Shown: positions 44,398-55,444, numbered from the stretch's first letter. The stretch is 64,000 bases of DNA from Achromobacter sp. Marseille-Q4962 (GCF_943737005.1 NZ_CALSFU010000017.1:1-64000), one strand, 5' to 3'. Notes: generated by a model not told the origin, from the sequence alone. A program made the numbers and translations.

Positions 44398-45690
44398 TCA
44401 GGACCGGGCCGGCGCCCGGCCGCCCACGGCGTCGCCGCGGCGCGCCTGCACGGCGATCCACTGGGCCAGCAGCGCCGCGGCCGCGAAGGCCACGCCCGCG
44501 CCCACCCACGGCCCCTGGCGCAGGCCGGCGTCGAGCAGCAGGCCGAAGGCCAGCGGCCCCAGGGCCGAGCCCACGTCCATGCCGGAATACACCAGCCCGT
44601 ACACCGAGCCTGTGGCGCCCTTGGGCGTGACGCGGCGGATCAGCATGTCGCGCGAGGGCGCGGCCACGCCGGAGCAGAACCCCGCCAGCCCCACCACGGG
44701 CGCGGCCAGCGCCGGCGGCACCAGGCCCAGCGCCAGCACCACCAGGGTCAGGCCGGCCAGCACGAGCGCCACGGTCACGGTGAGCTCGGTGCGCGGATGG
44801 GCCGACACCAGGAAACCGCCGGCGGCCATGCCCAGCGCCGATGCCACCATGTAGCCGGAAAGCGCCGAGCTGGCGGCCACCTTGGACAGCGCGTAGAGCT
44901 CGCCGAGCAGGGGAATGGTGTAGTTCTGGACCGACGACAGCGCGATCGACGTGCAGGCGAAGAACAGGAACGTTCCCCAGAGCGCCGGCCGCGCCAGCAA
45001 CGCGCCCAGCGTGCCCAGCACGCCCTGTTGCGGCGCGGCGGCCTGCGCGGCGGCGGGGCGCGCCTCGCCGCCGTGCTCCGGTTGCGCGCCGCCGATCAGG
45101 TCGCGCCCCAGCACCGTGAGCAGCAACACCACGGCCACCAGCGCGGCGGCGCTGAAGGCGGCCGTGCGCCAGTCGGCCAGCAGCGTGATGGTGGTCATGA
45201 ACACCGGCGTCAGGGCCCAGCCCAGGTTGCCCGTAAGCCCGTGCGCGGAGAACGCGTGCCCCAGGCGCTGCGGGCTGACGCGGTGGTTGAGGATGGAATA
45301 GTCGGCCGGATGGAAGATGGCGTTGCCGATGCCGCCCACCACGGCCGCTGTCATCAGCATGGGGTAGCCGGTGGCTGCCCCGATCAGCACGCCCGAGGCC
45401 ACGAAGCAGCCCAGCCCGAACCACAGCACCGGACGCGCGCCGACGCGGTCGACCACGAAACCCGAGGACGCCTGGCCGATTCCGGAAACCACGTAGAACG
45501 CGGACACCAACAGGCCGAGCCGGGCGAAGTCGAGGCTGAACTCGCGGCCCAGCGACACGTACAGCGACGGCAGCACGAGCTGGAAGAAGTGGGAACTGGC
45601 GTGCGCCACGCCGATCAGCAGGATGATCTGCCAATCGCGGCGGCGGAGCATGGCGGGGTCTGGAATGGAAGGCGTTGCTGCGGTCGTCAT
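44398..45690 (-). CDS. MFS transporter (fosmidomycin-resistance-like)
   Basis: A 430-residue inner-membrane protein with 12 helices. It resembles the FSR subgroup: HASSHFFQLVLPSLYVSLG in helix 1, GQASSGFVVDRVGARPVLW at the helix 2-3 loop, GIGNAIFHPADYSILNHRV and HAFSAHGLTGNLGWALTP. Substrates of the subgroup include drugs and small organic acids. A 30-residue Ala/Gly/Gln-rich loop separates the halves. It is 172 nt beyond pgsA on the same strand, with a strong hairpin between, so it is probably separate. Confidence 0.88.
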   Translation of the reverse strand: MTTAATPSIPDPAMLRRRDWQIILLIGVAHASSHFFQLVLPSLYVSLGREFSLDFARLGLLVSAFYVVSGIGQASSGFVVDRVGARPVLWFGLGCFVASGVLIGAATGYPMLMTAAVVGGIGNAIFHPADYSILNHRVSPQRLGHAFSAHGLTGNLGWALTPVFMTTITLLADWRTAAFSAAALVAVVLLLTVLGRDLIGGAQPEHGGEARPAAAQAAAPQQGVLGTLGALLARPALWGTFLFFACTSIALSSVQNYTIPLLGELYALSKVAASSALSGYMVASALGMAAGGFLVSAHPRTELTVTVALVLAGLTLVVLALGLVPPALAAPVVGLAGFCSGVAAPSRDMLIRRVTPKGATGSVYGLVYSGMDVGSALGPLAFGLLLDAGLRQGPWVGAGVAFAAAALLAQWIAVQARRGDAVGGRAPARS

Positions 45691-45755
45691 GGCATGGGGC
45701 CGCCACGGGCGGCGTCGGACGGCCGTCCTGGGGACGGCGCGCGGGTTGTCTCCGG

Positions 45756-45778
45756 CGGCGCCCCGCGGCGGGGCGCCG
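45756..45778. terminator. 10-bp perfect GC stem-loop after pgsA
   Basis: CGGCGCCCCG and CGGGGCGCCG pair perfectly around CGG in the 172-nt gap between pgsA and the MFS gene. There is no T-run. It is a probable transcription-end or RNA-stabilising structure. Confidence 0.5.
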
Positions 45779-45862
45779 GTTCCTGGGCGGGTTGCGCGCG
45801 CCGGGTGCGCGCGCCCCGCTCTGATTGCGCCCTGGGCCGCCGCGAAGCCGGCCCGCGGCGGT

Positions 45863-46435
45863 TTACTGCGATTTCTCGCGGATGGCGGGCCAGGCGCGCT
45901 GCAGGTAATACAGCATGGACCAGACCGTCAGCACGGCGGCCACCACGATCAGCACGTCGCCCAGCAGCCGGCTGCTGATGCCCAGCAGGGGTTGGTCGTA
46001 CAGCAGGCATGGAATGGCGACCATCTGCGCGGCGGTCTTGAACTTGCCCAGCCGGTGCACCGCCACGCTGGCGCTGGCGCCGATCTTGGCCATCCATTCG
46101 CGCAGCGCCGAAATCGTGATCTCGCGGCCGATGATGATGAGCGAGATGAACGCATCCACCCGGCTCAGGTCGAGCAGCACGATGAGGGCGGCGCAGACCA
46201 TGAGCTTGTCGGCCACGGGGTCGAGAAAGGCGCCGAAGGCCGAGGTCTGGTTCCAGCGCCGGGCCAGCCAGCCATCGAACCAGTCGGTGAGCGCGGCGAC
46301 GATGAAGGCCCACGCGGCCAGCGTATCGCGCATGGGCACGCTCATCCAGCTCTCGGGCAGGTAGAAGAGGCCGACCACCAGCGGGATCATGGCGATACGC
46401 AGCCATGTCAGGATTATGGGTACGTTTAAAGGCAT
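45863..46435 (-). CDS. pgsA: PgsA, CDP-diacylglycerol-glycerol-3-phosphate 3-phosphatidyltransferase
   Basis: A 190-residue inner-membrane enzyme of phosphatidylglycerol synthesis with about six helices. The CDP-alcohol phosphotransferase motif is complete: DWFDGWLARRW followed by GAFLDPVADK (D-G-x2-A-R-x8-G-x3-D-x3-D, about residues 54-76). The N-terminus MPLNVPIILTWLRIAMIPLV is typical. It follows uvrC by 197 nt with hairpins in between, an order also found in E. coli (uvrC-pgsA). Confidence 0.95.
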   Translation of the reverse strand: MPLNVPIILTWLRIAMIPLVVGLFYLPESWMSVPMRDTLAAWAFIVAALTDWFDGWLARRWNQTSAFGAFLDPVADKLMVCAALIVLLDLSRVDAFISLIIIGREITISALREWMAKIGASASVAVHRLGKFKTAAQMVAIPCLLYDQPLLGISSRLLGDVLIVVAAVLTVWSMLYYLQRAWPAIREKSQ

Positions 46436-46501
46436 AGTGACCGTATGCTACATCATGGAGCCACCCCCGGAGCGCCTGCGGCGCTGCTCCGCGAGGGGGG
46501 A

Positions 46502-46524
46502 CCGCCGAGGGGACGCCTCGGCGG
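46502..46524. repeat. REP-like inverted repeat between uvrC and pgsA
   Basis: CCGCCGAGG and CCTCGGCGG form a perfect 9-bp stem with a 5-nt loop. It lies inside a GC-rich, palindrome-rich stretch (about 46456-46530) that also has GGAGCGC against GCGCTGCTCC. It looks like a dispersed repeat, but only one copy is seen here. Confidence 0.45.
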
Positions 46525-46632
46525 AGCCGGATCCGCGAGGACTGGCCCGGGAAAAGGACATCGGCTTGCGCGCGGGGGGTGCCCCCAGGCTGGGAAATGG
46601 CGGGCTTGCGCGGGCTTTGCCGCACGGCCGGA

Positions 46633-48459
46633 TCAACGCAAGGCTTCATAGATGCGGATGGCGAGCTCCTGGGAGATGCCGTCCACCGAAGCCAGGTCCT
46701 CGATGCTGGCGGAGGCCACGCCCGAAAACCCGCCGAACCGCGCCAGCAGACGCTGGCGGCGCCGCGCGCCCACGCCTTCGATCTCTTCCAGCCGCGACAC
46801 GTTGCGCGCCTTGGCGCGCCGCGCCCGCATGCCGGTGATGGCGAAACGGTGGGCTTCGTCGCGCACCTGGGCAATGAGCATCAGCGCGGCCGATTCCTTG
46901 CCCAGCGCCACGGGCGGGCGGCCGTCGGCGAACACCAGGGTTTCCAGGCCCACCTTGCGCCCTTCCCCCTTGGCCACGCCCACCAGGGTCTGGATGTCCA
47001 GGCCCAGCTCGGCGAACACCTGGCGCGCCACTTCCACCTGACCCTTGCCGCCGTCGATCAGCACCAGGCCCGGCATGGGCGCGTCGCCGTCGGCCACCTT
47101 GGCGAAACGGCGCGTCAGCACCTGGCGCATGGCGGCGTAGTCGTCGCCGGGCGTGATGCCCGCGATGTTGTAGCGGCGATACAGCGAAGGCTGCATGTCG
47201 TGGTGCTCGTACACTACACAGGACGCCTGGGTCGCCTCGCCGGCCGTGTGGCTGATGTCGAAACATTCGATGCGCAGCGCGTCCAGCGCGGATTCGTCGG
47301 TGTCGAGGTCCAGCGTCTCGGCCAGCGCCAGGGTGCGCGCGGCGCGCGCCCCGGATTCGGTGAGCACGCGCGCCAGGGCCAGCTCCGCGTTCTTCTGCGC
47401 CTGCTCCAGCCATGCGCGGCGCGCGCCCTGGGGCCGGGTCAGCACCCGCGCGGAACGGCCGCCCGCCTGTTCGGCCAGCAGCTCGACCAGGGTGGGGTCG
47501 GGCAAGGCGTGGCTGCACACCAGCACCGGCGGCATGGCGTTGTCCGCGTAATGCTGCGCCACGAAGGCTTCCAGCACCTGCGGGGCCGCCTCGCCTTCGG
47601 CGTGCGACGGAAAGAACGGCTTGTCGCCCAGGTGCCTGCCCCCGCGCACCATGGCCAGGTTCACGCAGACCCTGCCGCCGGCGGCGGCCACGGCGACGAT
47701 GTCCGTGTCTTCGCCGCTGGCGCTTTCCATGGTCTGCTGGTGCAGCACCCGCGCCAGCGACCCCATCTGGTCGCGCAGCGCGGCCGCTTCCTCGAAACGC
47801 AGCTCGCTGGACGCCTGGAGCATGCGGGCCTCGATCTCGCCCATGACCTCCTTGGCCTCGCCGTTCAGGAAACGCACCGCGCGCTGCACGTCGCGCGCGT
47901 AGTCTTCCCCGGCGATCGCGCCCACGCAGGGCGCGGAGCAGCGGCCGATCTGGTGCAGCAGGCAGGGACGCGAGCGGTTGGCGAAAACCGTGTCCTCGCA
48001 GGTGCGCAGACGGAAGACCTTCTGCAGGATCTGTATGGTTTCGCGCACCGCCCAGGCATTGGGAAACGGCCCGAAGAACTGCCCGCGCTTGCTGGTGGCG
48101 CCGCGGTAATAGGCGATGCGCGGCCAGGCGTGGCCGGTGATGTGCAGGTACGGGTACGACTTGTCGTCGCGGAACAGGATGTTGTAGCGCGGCTTGAGGC
48201 TCTTGATGAGGTTGTTCTCGAGGATCAGGGCCTCGGCCTCGGAGCGCGTGACGGTGACCTCCAGCCGCGCCACCTTCGCCACCATCTGGGCGATGCGCGG
48301 GCTGGCGAGGTTTTTCTGAAAGTACGACGAGACGCGCTTTTTCAGGTCGCGCGCCTTGCCGACGTACATGACCTCGCCTGCCGCGTCCAGGTGCCGGTAC
48401 ACGCCCGGCAAATGCGGCAGGTCAGCCAGAAACGATTTGAGATTGAAGTCGTCGGGCAT
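46633..48459 (-). CDS. uvrC: UvrC, excinuclease ABC subunit C
   Basis: A 608-residue nucleotide excision repair nuclease. The GIY-YIG domain is at residues 15-95 ([20 protein letters not shown]). A UVR motif lies near 205-240, and the cysteine-rich [13 protein letters not shown] near 160-172. The RNase H-like UvrC domain holds [11 protein letters not shown] and DEAHRFAI. A helix-hairpin-helix pair ends the protein ([21 protein letters not shown]). It makes both cuts around damage bound by UvrB. Its start lies 38 bp inside the 3' end of nagZ. Confidence 0.96.
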   Translation of the reverse strand: MPDDFNLKSFLADLPHLPGVYRHLDAAGEVMYVGKARDLKKRVSSYFQKNLASPRIAQMVAKVARLEVTVTRSEAEALILENNLIKSLKPRYNILFRDDKSYPYLHITGHAWPRIAYYRGATSKRGQFFGPFPNAWAVRETIQILQKVFRLRTCEDTVFANRSRPCLLHQIGRCSAPCVGAIAGEDYARDVQRAVRFLNGEAKEVMGEIEARMLQASSELRFEEAAALRDQMGSLARVLHQQTMESASGEDTDIVAVAAAGGRVCVNLAMVRGGRHLGDKPFFPSHAEGEAAPQVLEAFVAQHYADNAMPPVLVCSHALPDPTLVELLAEQAGGRSARVLTRPQGARRAWLEQAQKNAELALARVLTESGARAARTLALAETLDLDTDESALDALRIECFDISHTAGEATQASCVVYEHHDMQPSLYRRYNIAGITPGDDYAAMRQVLTRRFAKVADGDAPMPGLVLIDGGKGQVEVARQVFAELGLDIQTLVGVAKGEGRKVGLETLVFADGRPPVALGKESAALMLIAQVRDEAHRFAITGMRARRAKARNVSRLEEIEGVGARRRQRLLARFGGFSGVASASIEDLASVDGISQELAIRIYEALR

Positions 48460-49480
48460 GCTGGTAACGGCTTTCGGACTGCAGGGTGTCCCAGTCGGGC
48501 GCCTCGAAGCGCGGCATCAGGCGGCGGATGCGCTCGACCGAGGCGGCCGGGTGCTCCGTGTCCAGCCGGGCCAGCAGCTCGTCGGCCAGGTCGGGGCGGT
48601 TGCATACCAGTACCATATCGCAACCCGCGCCCAGCGCGGCCCGGGCCCGCGCCAGGATGTCCCCGGCCACCGAAGCGCCTTCCATGGTGAGGTCGTCGGA
48701 AAACACCACGCCGTCGTAGCCCAGCCGCTTGCGCAGGATGTCCTGCACCCAGCGCCGCGAGAACCCGGCGGGATGCTTGTCCACCTTGGGATAGATGACG
48801 TGGGCGGGCATGACCGAAGGCAGCACCGCGTCGCCCAGCCAGGCATACGGCGCGGCGTCTTCTTCGAGGATGCGCGCAAGCGGGCGCGGGTCCACCGGGA
48901 TCTCGTGGTGCGAATCGGCCTGCACGAATCCGTGCCCCGGAAAATGCTTGCCGCAGGCGGCCATGCCGGCCAGGGCCAGGCCCTGGATCAGGGCGCGCGA
49001 CAGCATGGCCACCACGCGCGGGTCGCGGTGGAAGGCGCGGTTGCCGATCACCTTGCTCACGCCGTAGTCCAGGTCGAGCACGGGCGTGAAACTCAGGTCC
49101 ACGCCGCAGGCGCGCAGCTCGGCGGCCAGCACGTAGCCCGCCTCCGTGGCCTGGCGCATGGCGGCCAGCGGATCGCGGTCCCAGGCCTCGCCCAGCGCCC
49201 GCATGGGCGGCAGCGGCGTGAAGCCGTCTTCGCGGAATCGCTGCACGCGGCCGCCCTCGTGATCGACGGCGATCAGCAGCCTTTCCTTGCGCGCCTTGTG
49301 GATCTGGCGCGTGAGCTCGGCCAGCTGCCGGCGGTCGCTGAAATTGCGGGCAAAGAGGATCACGCCGCCGACCAGCGGATGGCGCAGGCGTTCTTTCTCT
49401 TCCCTGGTGAGGGTCAGGCCGGCCACGTCGACCATGACCGGTCCCGGAGGCAATACCGCCCTGGATTTTTTCTTGGCCAT
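48422..49480 (-). CDS. nagZ: NagZ, beta-N-acetylglucosaminidase
   Basis: A 352-residue GH3 enzyme of peptidoglycan recycling that removes GlcNAc from muropeptides in the cytosol. The flexible loop [14 protein letters not shown] carries the general-acid histidine, and [12 protein letters not shown] holds the nucleophile aspartate. [20 protein letters not shown] is the substrate site. The start at [10 protein letters not shown] is preferred to a longer frame. Its 3' end runs 38 bp into uvrC in another frame. Confidence 0.95.
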   Translation of the reverse strand: MAKKKSRAVLPPGPVMVDVAGLTLTREEKERLRHPLVGGVILFARNFSDRRQLAELTRQIHKARKERLLIAVDHEGGRVQRFREDGFTPLPPMRALGEAWDRDPLAAMRQATEAGYVLAAELRACGVDLSFTPVLDLDYGVSKVIGNRAFHRDPRVVAMLSRALIQGLALAGMAACGKHFPGHGFVQADSHHEIPVDPRPLARILEEDAAPYAWLGDAVLPSVMPAHVIYPKVDKHPAGFSRRWVQDILRKRLGYDGVVFSDDLTMEGASVAGDILARARAALGAGCDMVLVCNRPDLADELLARLDTEHPAASVERIRRLMPRFEAPDWDTLQSESRYQHARRLQSQIVSG

Positions 49481-49529
49481 GCAAGGGTTTCCTATTGTGG
49501 ATACTGATGCGCAGGCGGCGCGGCGCGCC

Positions 49530-49961
49530 TCAGCGCTTGCGCTCGACCACCACATACGCGGCGGCCATGTCGGATTCATCGGTAATGGAGACGTGGCAGG
49601 CGCCGTAACGGGCATCGTACCAGTCGCGCAGCTCGGCGCCGATCACCAGCACGGGCCGCCCGCCCGGCGCGTTCAGCGTCTGCACGCGGCGCCAGCTCAT
49701 GGGCATGCGCATGCCCAGGCCGATGGCCTTGGAGAAGGCTTCCTTGGCCGCGAAACGGGTGGCCAGGAAGCGCAGCCCGCGCGCGGGGTCGCGTGCCCGG
49801 CGGGCATGGAATTTCTGCAGTTCTTCCGGGCCGAGGATCTTCTCGGCGAAGCGCTCGCCGTGCCGCGCGAGCGCGCGCTCCACCCGCTCGATGCGCAACA
49901 GGTCCATGCCGATGCCGGCGATGGCGGAAGCGGCCGGGCCGCCGGACGACGCGTCTGACAT
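49530..49961 (-). CDS. acpS: AcpS, holo-[acyl-carrier-protein] synthase
   Basis: A 143-residue phosphopantetheinyl transferase. The magnesium site is in [17 protein letters not shown], and [18 protein letters not shown] is the second conserved motif with the catalytic Glu and Lys. [17 protein letters not shown] closes the fold. A GAGG site precedes the ATG. It is 34 nt after pdxJ and 49 nt before nagZ, the common proteobacterial pdxJ-acpS pairing. Confidence 0.95.
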   Translation of the reverse strand: MSDASSGGPAASAIAGIGMDLLRIERVERALARHGERFAEKILGPEELQKFHARRARDPARGLRFLATRFAAKEAFSKAIGLGMRMPMSWRRVQTLNAPGGRPVLVIGAELRDWYDARYGACHVSITDESDMAAAYVVVERKR

Positions 49962-49995
49962 GGAGAAACCTCGGGATTGCGGCGCGGCCGGACGT

Positions 49996-50736
49996 TCAGC
50001 GGCCGCGCACGGCGGCCAGGCGCGCCTGCACCATGAGCGCCTTCATGTCGCGCACCGCCTTGTCCCAGCCGTCGAACACGGCGCGCGCCACGATGGCGTG
50101 GCCGATGTTGAGTTCGGAAATGCCTTCCAGCGCGGCCACCGGCTGCACGTTGCCGTAGTGCAGGCCGTGGCCGGCGTTGACGCGCAGACCGTGGCGCAGC
50201 CCCTCGGCCACGGCCTCGCGGATGCGCGCCAGCTCGGCGCGGGCGGCATCGCCCTCGGCTTCGGCATAGGCGCCGGTGTGCAGTTCGATGACCGGCGCGC
50301 CGGCCCTGGCCGCGGCCGCGATCTGCGCGGGGTCGGGGTCGATGAAGAGCGAGACGCGGATGCCGGCCTCGGCCAGCAGGCCCACGGCGTCGCTCACCGC
50401 TTCCAGCGCGCCCGCCACTTCCAGCCCGCCCTCGGTGGTGAGCTCGGTGCGTTTCTCGGGCACCAGACAGACGTCGTCGGGCTTGACCGCGCAGGCGATC
50501 TCGAGCATTTCCGGCGTGACGGCGCACTCGAGATTCATGCGCGTGCGCAGCCGCGGACGGATGGCGTAGACATCCTTGTCCTGGATGTGGCGGCGGTCTT
50601 CGCGCAGATGCAGGGTGATCAGGTCGGCCCCCGCCTCTTCGGCGCGCAGCGCGGCCAGCACCGGATCGGGATAGTCGGTATGGCGCTGCTGGCGCAGCGT
50701 CGCCACGTGATCGATATTGACACCAAGTTCTATCAT
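49996..50736 (-). CDS. pdxJ: PdxJ, pyridoxine 5'-phosphate synthase
   Basis: A 246-residue TIM-barrel enzyme that condenses 1-deoxyxylulose 5-phosphate with 3-amino-2-oxopropyl phosphate to give vitamin B6. Conserved segments are [53 protein letters not shown] and [16 protein letters not shown]. Its ATG overlaps the stop of the outer-membrane efflux gene, so the vitamin gene is coupled to a drug pump. Confidence 0.96.
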   Translation of the reverse strand: MIELGVNIDHVATLRQQRHTDYPDPVLAALRAEEAGADLITLHLREDRRHIQDKDVYAIRPRLRTRMNLECAVTPEMLEIACAVKPDDVCLVPEKRTELTTEGGLEVAGALEAVSDAVGLLAEAGIRVSLFIDPDPAQIAAAARAGAPVIELHTGAYAEAEGDAARAELARIREAVAEGLRHGLRVNAGHGLHYGNVQPVAALEGISELNIGHAIVARAVFDGWDKAVRDMKALMVQARLAAVRGR

Positions 50737-52226
50737 TGCACTTTCGTATTTTCTTCCCAGCCGCCGCCCAGCGCCTTGTAGAGCTCGACGCGGTTGATCA
50801 GGGCCGCCAGCCCGGTCTGCACCAGCGAAAGCTGGGCATTGTAAAAGTCCACCTGCGCGGTCTGCACCTGCAGATAGCTGTCGATACCGTTGGTATAGCG
50901 CAGATTCGACAGTTCCAGCGTGCGCGCGGCCGAATTCTGCAGCGCGCGCTGCGCGTCGAGCTGCGCCCCGTATGTGGCCTCGCCCGCCAGCGCGTCCGAC
51001 ACTTCCTTGAACGCCTGCTGGATGGTCTGCTCATACTGCGCCACGGCGATATTGTCGCGCGCCTTGGCCAGGTTCAGGCCTTCGCGGATGCTGCCCCCGG
51101 CGAAGATGGGGGTGGTGATGGAAGGCGAGAAGCTCCAGTAGCCCTGTCCGCCGCTGAAGAGCTGTCCCAGCGATGGGCTGGCCACGCCCAGCAGGCCGGT
51201 CAGCGAAATCGTGGGGAAGAACGCCGCGCGCGCCGCGCCGATATTGGCCTTGGCGGCGCGCAGCTGGTTCTCGGCCGCCAGGATGTCGGGGCGCCGCTCC
51301 AGCAGGGCCGAAGGCAGGCCGGCCGGCACCGCGGCCAGCAGCTGGTCGCGCCCGAACGGCGCGGCCTGCGGCAGGTCGTCGGGCAGCGGAGTGCCCACCA
51401 GCAGCACCAGCGCATTGAGGGCCTGGGTGCGGGCGCGGGCGAGCTGCGCCAGGTTGGACGAGGCCGTGTCCAGCAGCGACTTGGCCTGGTTCAGGTCCAG
51501 CTCGGACGCCACGCCGCCCTCGAAGCGGCGCTGCACCAGCTTGTACGATTCCTCGCGCGAGGCCAGCGTGCGGCGCGTCAGCTCGAGCTGCACGTCGGCC
51601 GCACGCAGGTTGAAGTACGACTGCGCCACCGCGCCCACCAGCGCGATGTGGGCGCTCTTCTGCGCCTGCTCGGTGGACAGGTATTGCTGATAGGCCGCCT
51701 CGGAGAGGCTGCGCAGGCGTCCGAACAGGTCGATCTCGAAGGTGGTCAGCCCGATGCCCGCCTGGTACGAGCTGCTGATGGAGCTGGAGTCGGGCCCGCC
51801 CACGCGCATGTCGGGCGGCAGATGCTGGCGCTGGCCCTGGATGCCGGCGCCGATGCTGGGCCATTGCTCGCCGCGCTGGATGCCGTACTGGGCGCGCGCC
51901 TCTTCCACGCGCTGCACGGCCACGCGCAGGTCGCGGTTGTTGACCAGCGCCAGTTCGATCAGGCGCTGCAGGCGCGGATCGCGGAAGAACTCGCGCCAGC
52001 CGATGTCGGCCGCGGGCACGCCGCCCAGCGGCGTCACCGCCGCGGCCGGCTGCGTGTCCAGCGTGGTGGAGTGGTCGTAGCCGCCATAGCGCACCTTGGG
52101 CTGGTCGGGGTAGCTGCCGCTCACGGGCGCCTCGGGCCGCTCGTAGTGCGGCACCAGCGAGCACCCGGCAAGCGCCGAGGCCAGCAGCACGTGCACCGCG
52201 GTCTGTTTCAACTTCGGGGCGCTCAT
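50733..52226 (-). CDS. RND efflux outer-membrane lipoprotein (OprM/NodT family)
   Basis: A 497-residue outer-membrane channel. A lipoprotein signal with lipobox LAGC (about residues 19-22) is followed by the NodT family sequence: [58 protein letters not shown], and a second repeat ending [17 protein letters not shown]. It forms the tunnel across the outer membrane for the pump encoded directly upstream, overlapping by 4 bp. The start at [11 protein letters not shown] is set by the signal peptide and a GGAGGGCA site. Confidence 0.94.
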   Translation of the reverse strand: MSAPKLKQTAVHVLLASALAGCSLVPHYERPEAPVSGSYPDQPKVRYGGYDHSTTLDTQPAAAVTPLGGVPAADIGWREFFRDPRLQRLIELALVNNRDLRVAVQRVEEARAQYGIQRGEQWPSIGAGIQGQRQHLPPDMRVGGPDSSSISSSYQAGIGLTTFEIDLFGRLRSLSEAAYQQYLSTEQAQKSAHIALVGAVAQSYFNLRAADVQLELTRRTLASREESYKLVQRRFEGGVASELDLNQAKSLLDTASSNLAQLARARTQALNALVLLVGTPLPDDLPQAAPFGRDQLLAAVPAGLPSALLERRPDILAAENQLRAAKANIGAARAAFFPTISLTGLLGVASPSLGQLFSGGQGYWSFSPSITTPIFAGGSIREGLNLAKARDNIAVAQYEQTIQQAFKEVSDALAGEATYGAQLDAQRALQNSAARTLELSNLRYTNGIDSYLQVQTAQVDFYNAQLSLVQTGLAALINRVELYKALGGGWEENTKVQ

Positions 52227-55200
52227 TCCTTGCCCTCCTGGCCACCTTGGGTTTGATCGGACGCCGGCTTGCCTTCCTGGCCGGCGCGCGCGGCCTTCTC
52301 GGCCTGCTCCGCCTCGAAGGCGCGCAACTCGGCGCCCAGCAGGCGGGGCCGGGTCTTGAACAGGCCCAGCACCACCACGAAGAAGGTCGGCACGAAAATC
52401 ACGGCGAACGGGGTGGCGGCCAGCATGCCGCCCATCACGCCCAGGCCCACCGCGCGCTGGCTGGCGGCGCCGGCGCCGGTGGCCAGGGCCAGCGGCACCA
52501 CGCCCAGAATGAAGGCGAGCGACGTCATGAGAATGGGCCGGAAGCGCAGGCGCGCGGCTTCCACCGCGGATTCGTACAGGCCCATGCCGCGCGCGTACTG
52601 GTCTTTGGCGAATTCCACGATCAGGATGGCGTTCTTGGCCGCCAGGCCGATCACGGTCACCATGCCCACCTGGAAGTACACGTCGTTGGACATGCCCAGC
52701 GCGCTGATCAGCGCCACCGCGCCCAGCATGCCCAGCGGCACCACCAGCATCACCGAGATGGGGATGGCCCAGCTCTCGTACAGCGCCGCCAGCACCAGGA
52801 ACACCACCAGCAGCGACAGGCCCATCAGGATGGGCGCCTGGTTGCCCGCTTGGCGCTCCTGGTACGACAGGCCGGTCCATTCGTAGCCGAAGCCCTGCGG
52901 CAGCTGCGTCATCAGGCGCTCCATCTCGAGCATGGCCTCGCCCGTGGTGTAGCCCGGCGCCGCGTCGCCCCCGATGCGCATGGACTCGTAGCTGTTGTAG
53001 CGCACCACCTGCACCGGCCCCTGCTTCCACTCCGCCTTCACGAAGGTAGACAGCGGCACCATGCCGCCCTGCGCGTTGCGCGCATTGAGCTTGAGCACGT
53101 CGGAGAGCTGCATGCGGTACGGCGCGTCGGCCTGCACCCAGATGTTCTGCATGCGGCCCATGTTGGGGAACTTGCTCAGGTAGGCCGAGCCCACCGCCGT
53201 CGAGATGAGCGAAGCGGCTTCGTTGAAGTCCACGCCCAGCGCGGCGGCTTTCTCGCGGTCGATCTCCAGGCTGAGCTGCGCGCCCGGGCTCAGGCCGGTG
53301 ATGCGCACCTGCGAGAGCACGGGGCTCTTCATGGCCGCGCCCATGAGCTGGGCGGTGGCCGCCGCCAGCGCCTCGGAGCCCGCCGCGCTGCGGTCCTGCA
53401 GGCGGAAGTCGAAGCCCGTGGCGTTGCCCAGCGAGGAGATGGCCGGCGGCACCAGGGTGAACACCTGGGCGTCATGGATGCCCATGAGCTGCTTCTGGAA
53501 AGCATTGAAGGCGATGGAGCCGGCGGAGTCCTCGCGCGACTTGCGTTCGCTGAAATCCTTGAGCGTGGTGAACGCGATGGCGGCGTTCAGGCCGTTGCCG
53601 TTGAAGCTGAAGCCCTGCACCGCGATCACGTTCTCCACGGCGGGCAGGCCCATGAAGTACTGTTCGACCTGCTCGATGACGTCCACCGTCCGGTTGGCGG
53701 TGGCGCCCGTGGGCAGCTCGATATTGCTCACCACGTAGCCCTGGTCTTCCTCGGGCAGGAAGGACGAGGGCAGGCGCAGATACAGCCAGCCCAGCAGCAC
53801 GACCAGCAGCAGGAAGGCCAGCATCATGCGGCCGCCCTTGTGCAGGATGCGCGCCACCCAGTTCTGGTAGCCGTGCGTGGTGGCCTCGAACTTGCGGTTG
53901 AACCAGCCGAAGAAGCCTTTCTTCTCGTCGTGGTGCCCCTTGGGCACCGGCTTGAGAATGGTGGCGCACAGCGCCGGCGTGAAAGTGAGGGCCAGCAGCG
54001 CCGAGAAGAAAATGGACACGGCCATGGCCACGGAGAACTGCCGGTAGATCACCCCCACCGAGCCGCTCATGAACGCCAGCGGCAGAAACACCGTGACCAG
54101 CACCAGCGTGATGCCCACGATGGCGCCGCTGATCTGCGGCATGGCCTTCTTGGTGGCCTCCTTGGGCGGCAGGCCCTCGGTGGCCATGATGCGCTCGACG
54201 TTCTCCACCACCACGATGGCGTCGTCCACCAGGATGCCGATGGCCAGCACCATGGCGAACATGGTGAGCACGTTGATGGAAAAGCCCAGCGCCAGCATCA
54301 CCGCGAACGCGCCCATCATGGCCACCGGCACCACCAGGGCCGGGATCAGCGTGTAGCGCACGTTCTGCAGGAACAGGTACATGACCAGGAACACCAGCAC
54401 CATGGCCTCGACCAGCGTGTGCACCACCTGCTCGATGGACACCTTCACGTAGGGAGCGGTGTCGTAGGGAATCGAATACGTGATGTTGCCGGGAAAGTAC
54501 TTGGACAGCTCTTCCATCTGCTGGCGCACGCCCTGGGCCGTGGCCAGTGCATTGGCGTCGGGCGACAGCACGATGGCGAAGGCCGCCGTGGGCTTGCCGT
54601 TCAGGCGGGCGCCGAACTGGTAGTTGTCGGCGCCGACCTCGATGCGCGCCACGTCGCGCAGCAGCACCCGCGAGCCGTCGGTGTTGGCCCGCAGCACGAT
54701 ACTGCCGAAGCCCTCCACGGTGCTGAGCTGGCCGTTGGCCACCACGGTGGCGGTGATGCGCTGCGAATCCGGGTTGGGCGGCGCGCCGATGCTGCCGCCC
54801 GAGATCAGCACGTTCTGGTTGCCGATGGCCTGGTTGACCTCGGCCATGCTGAGGTTGAAGCCCACCAGCTTGGCCGGGTCGACCCACACGCGCATGGCGC
54901 GCGGCGCCGCGAACAGTTGGAACTGGCCCACGCCCGGCACGCGCGACACCGGATTCTGGATGTTGCGCGTGATGTAGTCGGCCAGCGCGGTCTGGTCCAG
55001 CGAGCCGTCGGTGGACGACACCGCCACCACCATCAGGAAGCCCGTGCTGGTCTGCTCATACTTCAGGCCCTGCTGCTGCACCGCCGTCGGCAGCTGGGCG
55101 ATCACGTTGGAGACGCGGTTCTGCACGTCGACCTGGGCGAGGTCGGGATCGCGCCCCGGCTCGAACGTGGCCGTGATGGTGGACTGGCCGTAGGAATCAC

Positions 55201-55444
55201 TGACGGATTCGTAGTACAGCAGGCCCTTGGCGCCGTTGAGCTTGTCCTCGATGATGCTGGTCACGGAGTCCGCCACTTCCTTGGCGGAGGCGCCGGGATA
55301 GGTGGCGGTGATGGTAATGGCCGGCGGCGCCACGTCCGGATACTGGGACACCGGCATGTTCGGAATGGCCAGGATGCCGGCCAACAGGATGAACAGGGCG
55401 ACTACCCAGGCGAAGATCGGTCTGTCGATGAAAAATTGCGGCAT
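52223..55444 (-). CDS. RND multidrug efflux pump, inner-membrane transporter (AcrB/MexB type)
   Basis: A 1073-residue HAE1-family proton-driven pump with 12 helices and two large periplasmic loops. The start MPQFFIDRPIFAWVVALFIL, the GILVDDAIVVVENVERIMAT segment with the proton-relay aspartate pair, the FPGNITYSIPYDTAPYVKVS stretch and GLAAKNAILIVEFAKDQYA are typical of AcrB. The C-terminus has an added charged tail ([15 protein letters not shown]). It forms a tripartite system with the adaptor 65 nt upstream and the channel downstream. Confidence 0.96.
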   Translation of the reverse strand: MPQFFIDRPIFAWVVALFILLAGILAIPNMPVSQYPDVAPPAITITATYPGASAKEVADSVTSIIEDKLNGAKGLLYYESVSDSYGQSTITATFEPGRDPDLAQVDVQNRVSNVIAQLPTAVQQQGLKYEQTSTGFLMVVAVSSTDGSLDQTALADYITRNIQNPVSRVPGVGQFQLFAAPRAMRVWVDPAKLVGFNLSMAEVNQAIGNQNVLISGGSIGAPPNPDSQRITATVVANGQLSTVEGFGSIVLRANTDGSRVLLRDVARIEVGADNYQFGARLNGKPTAAFAIVLSPDANALATAQGVRQQMEELSKYFPGNITYSIPYDTAPYVKVSIEQVVHTLVEAMVLVFLVMYLFLQNVRYTLIPALVVPVAMMGAFAVMLALGFSINVLTMFAMVLAIGILVDDAIVVVENVERIMATEGLPPKEATKKAMPQISGAIVGITLVLVTVFLPLAFMSGSVGVIYRQFSVAMAVSIFFSALLALTFTPALCATILKPVPKGHHDEKKGFFGWFNRKFEATTHGYQNWVARILHKGGRMMLAFLLLVVLLGWLYLRLPSSFLPEEDQGYVVSNIELPTGATANRTVDVIEQVEQYFMGLPAVENVIAVQGFSFNGNGLNAAIAFTTLKDFSERKSREDSAGSIAFNAFQKQLMGIHDAQVFTLVPPAISSLGNATGFDFRLQDRSAAGSEALAAATAQLMGAAMKSPVLSQVRITGLSPGAQLSLEIDREKAAALGVDFNEAASLISTAVGSAYLSKFPNMGRMQNIWVQADAPYRMQLSDVLKLNARNAQGGMVPLSTFVKAEWKQGPVQVVRYNSYESMRIGGDAAPGYTTGEAMLEMERLMTQLPQGFGYEWTGLSYQERQAGNQAPILMGLSLLVVFLVLAALYESWAIPISVMLVVPLGMLGAVALISALGMSNDVYFQVGMVTVIGLAAKNAILIVEFAKDQYARGMGLYESAVEAARLRFRPILMTSLAFILGVVPLALATGAGAASQRAVGLGVMGGMLAATPFAVIFVPTFFVVVLGLFKTRPRLLGAELRAFEAEQAEKAARAGQEGKPASDQTQGGQEGKE

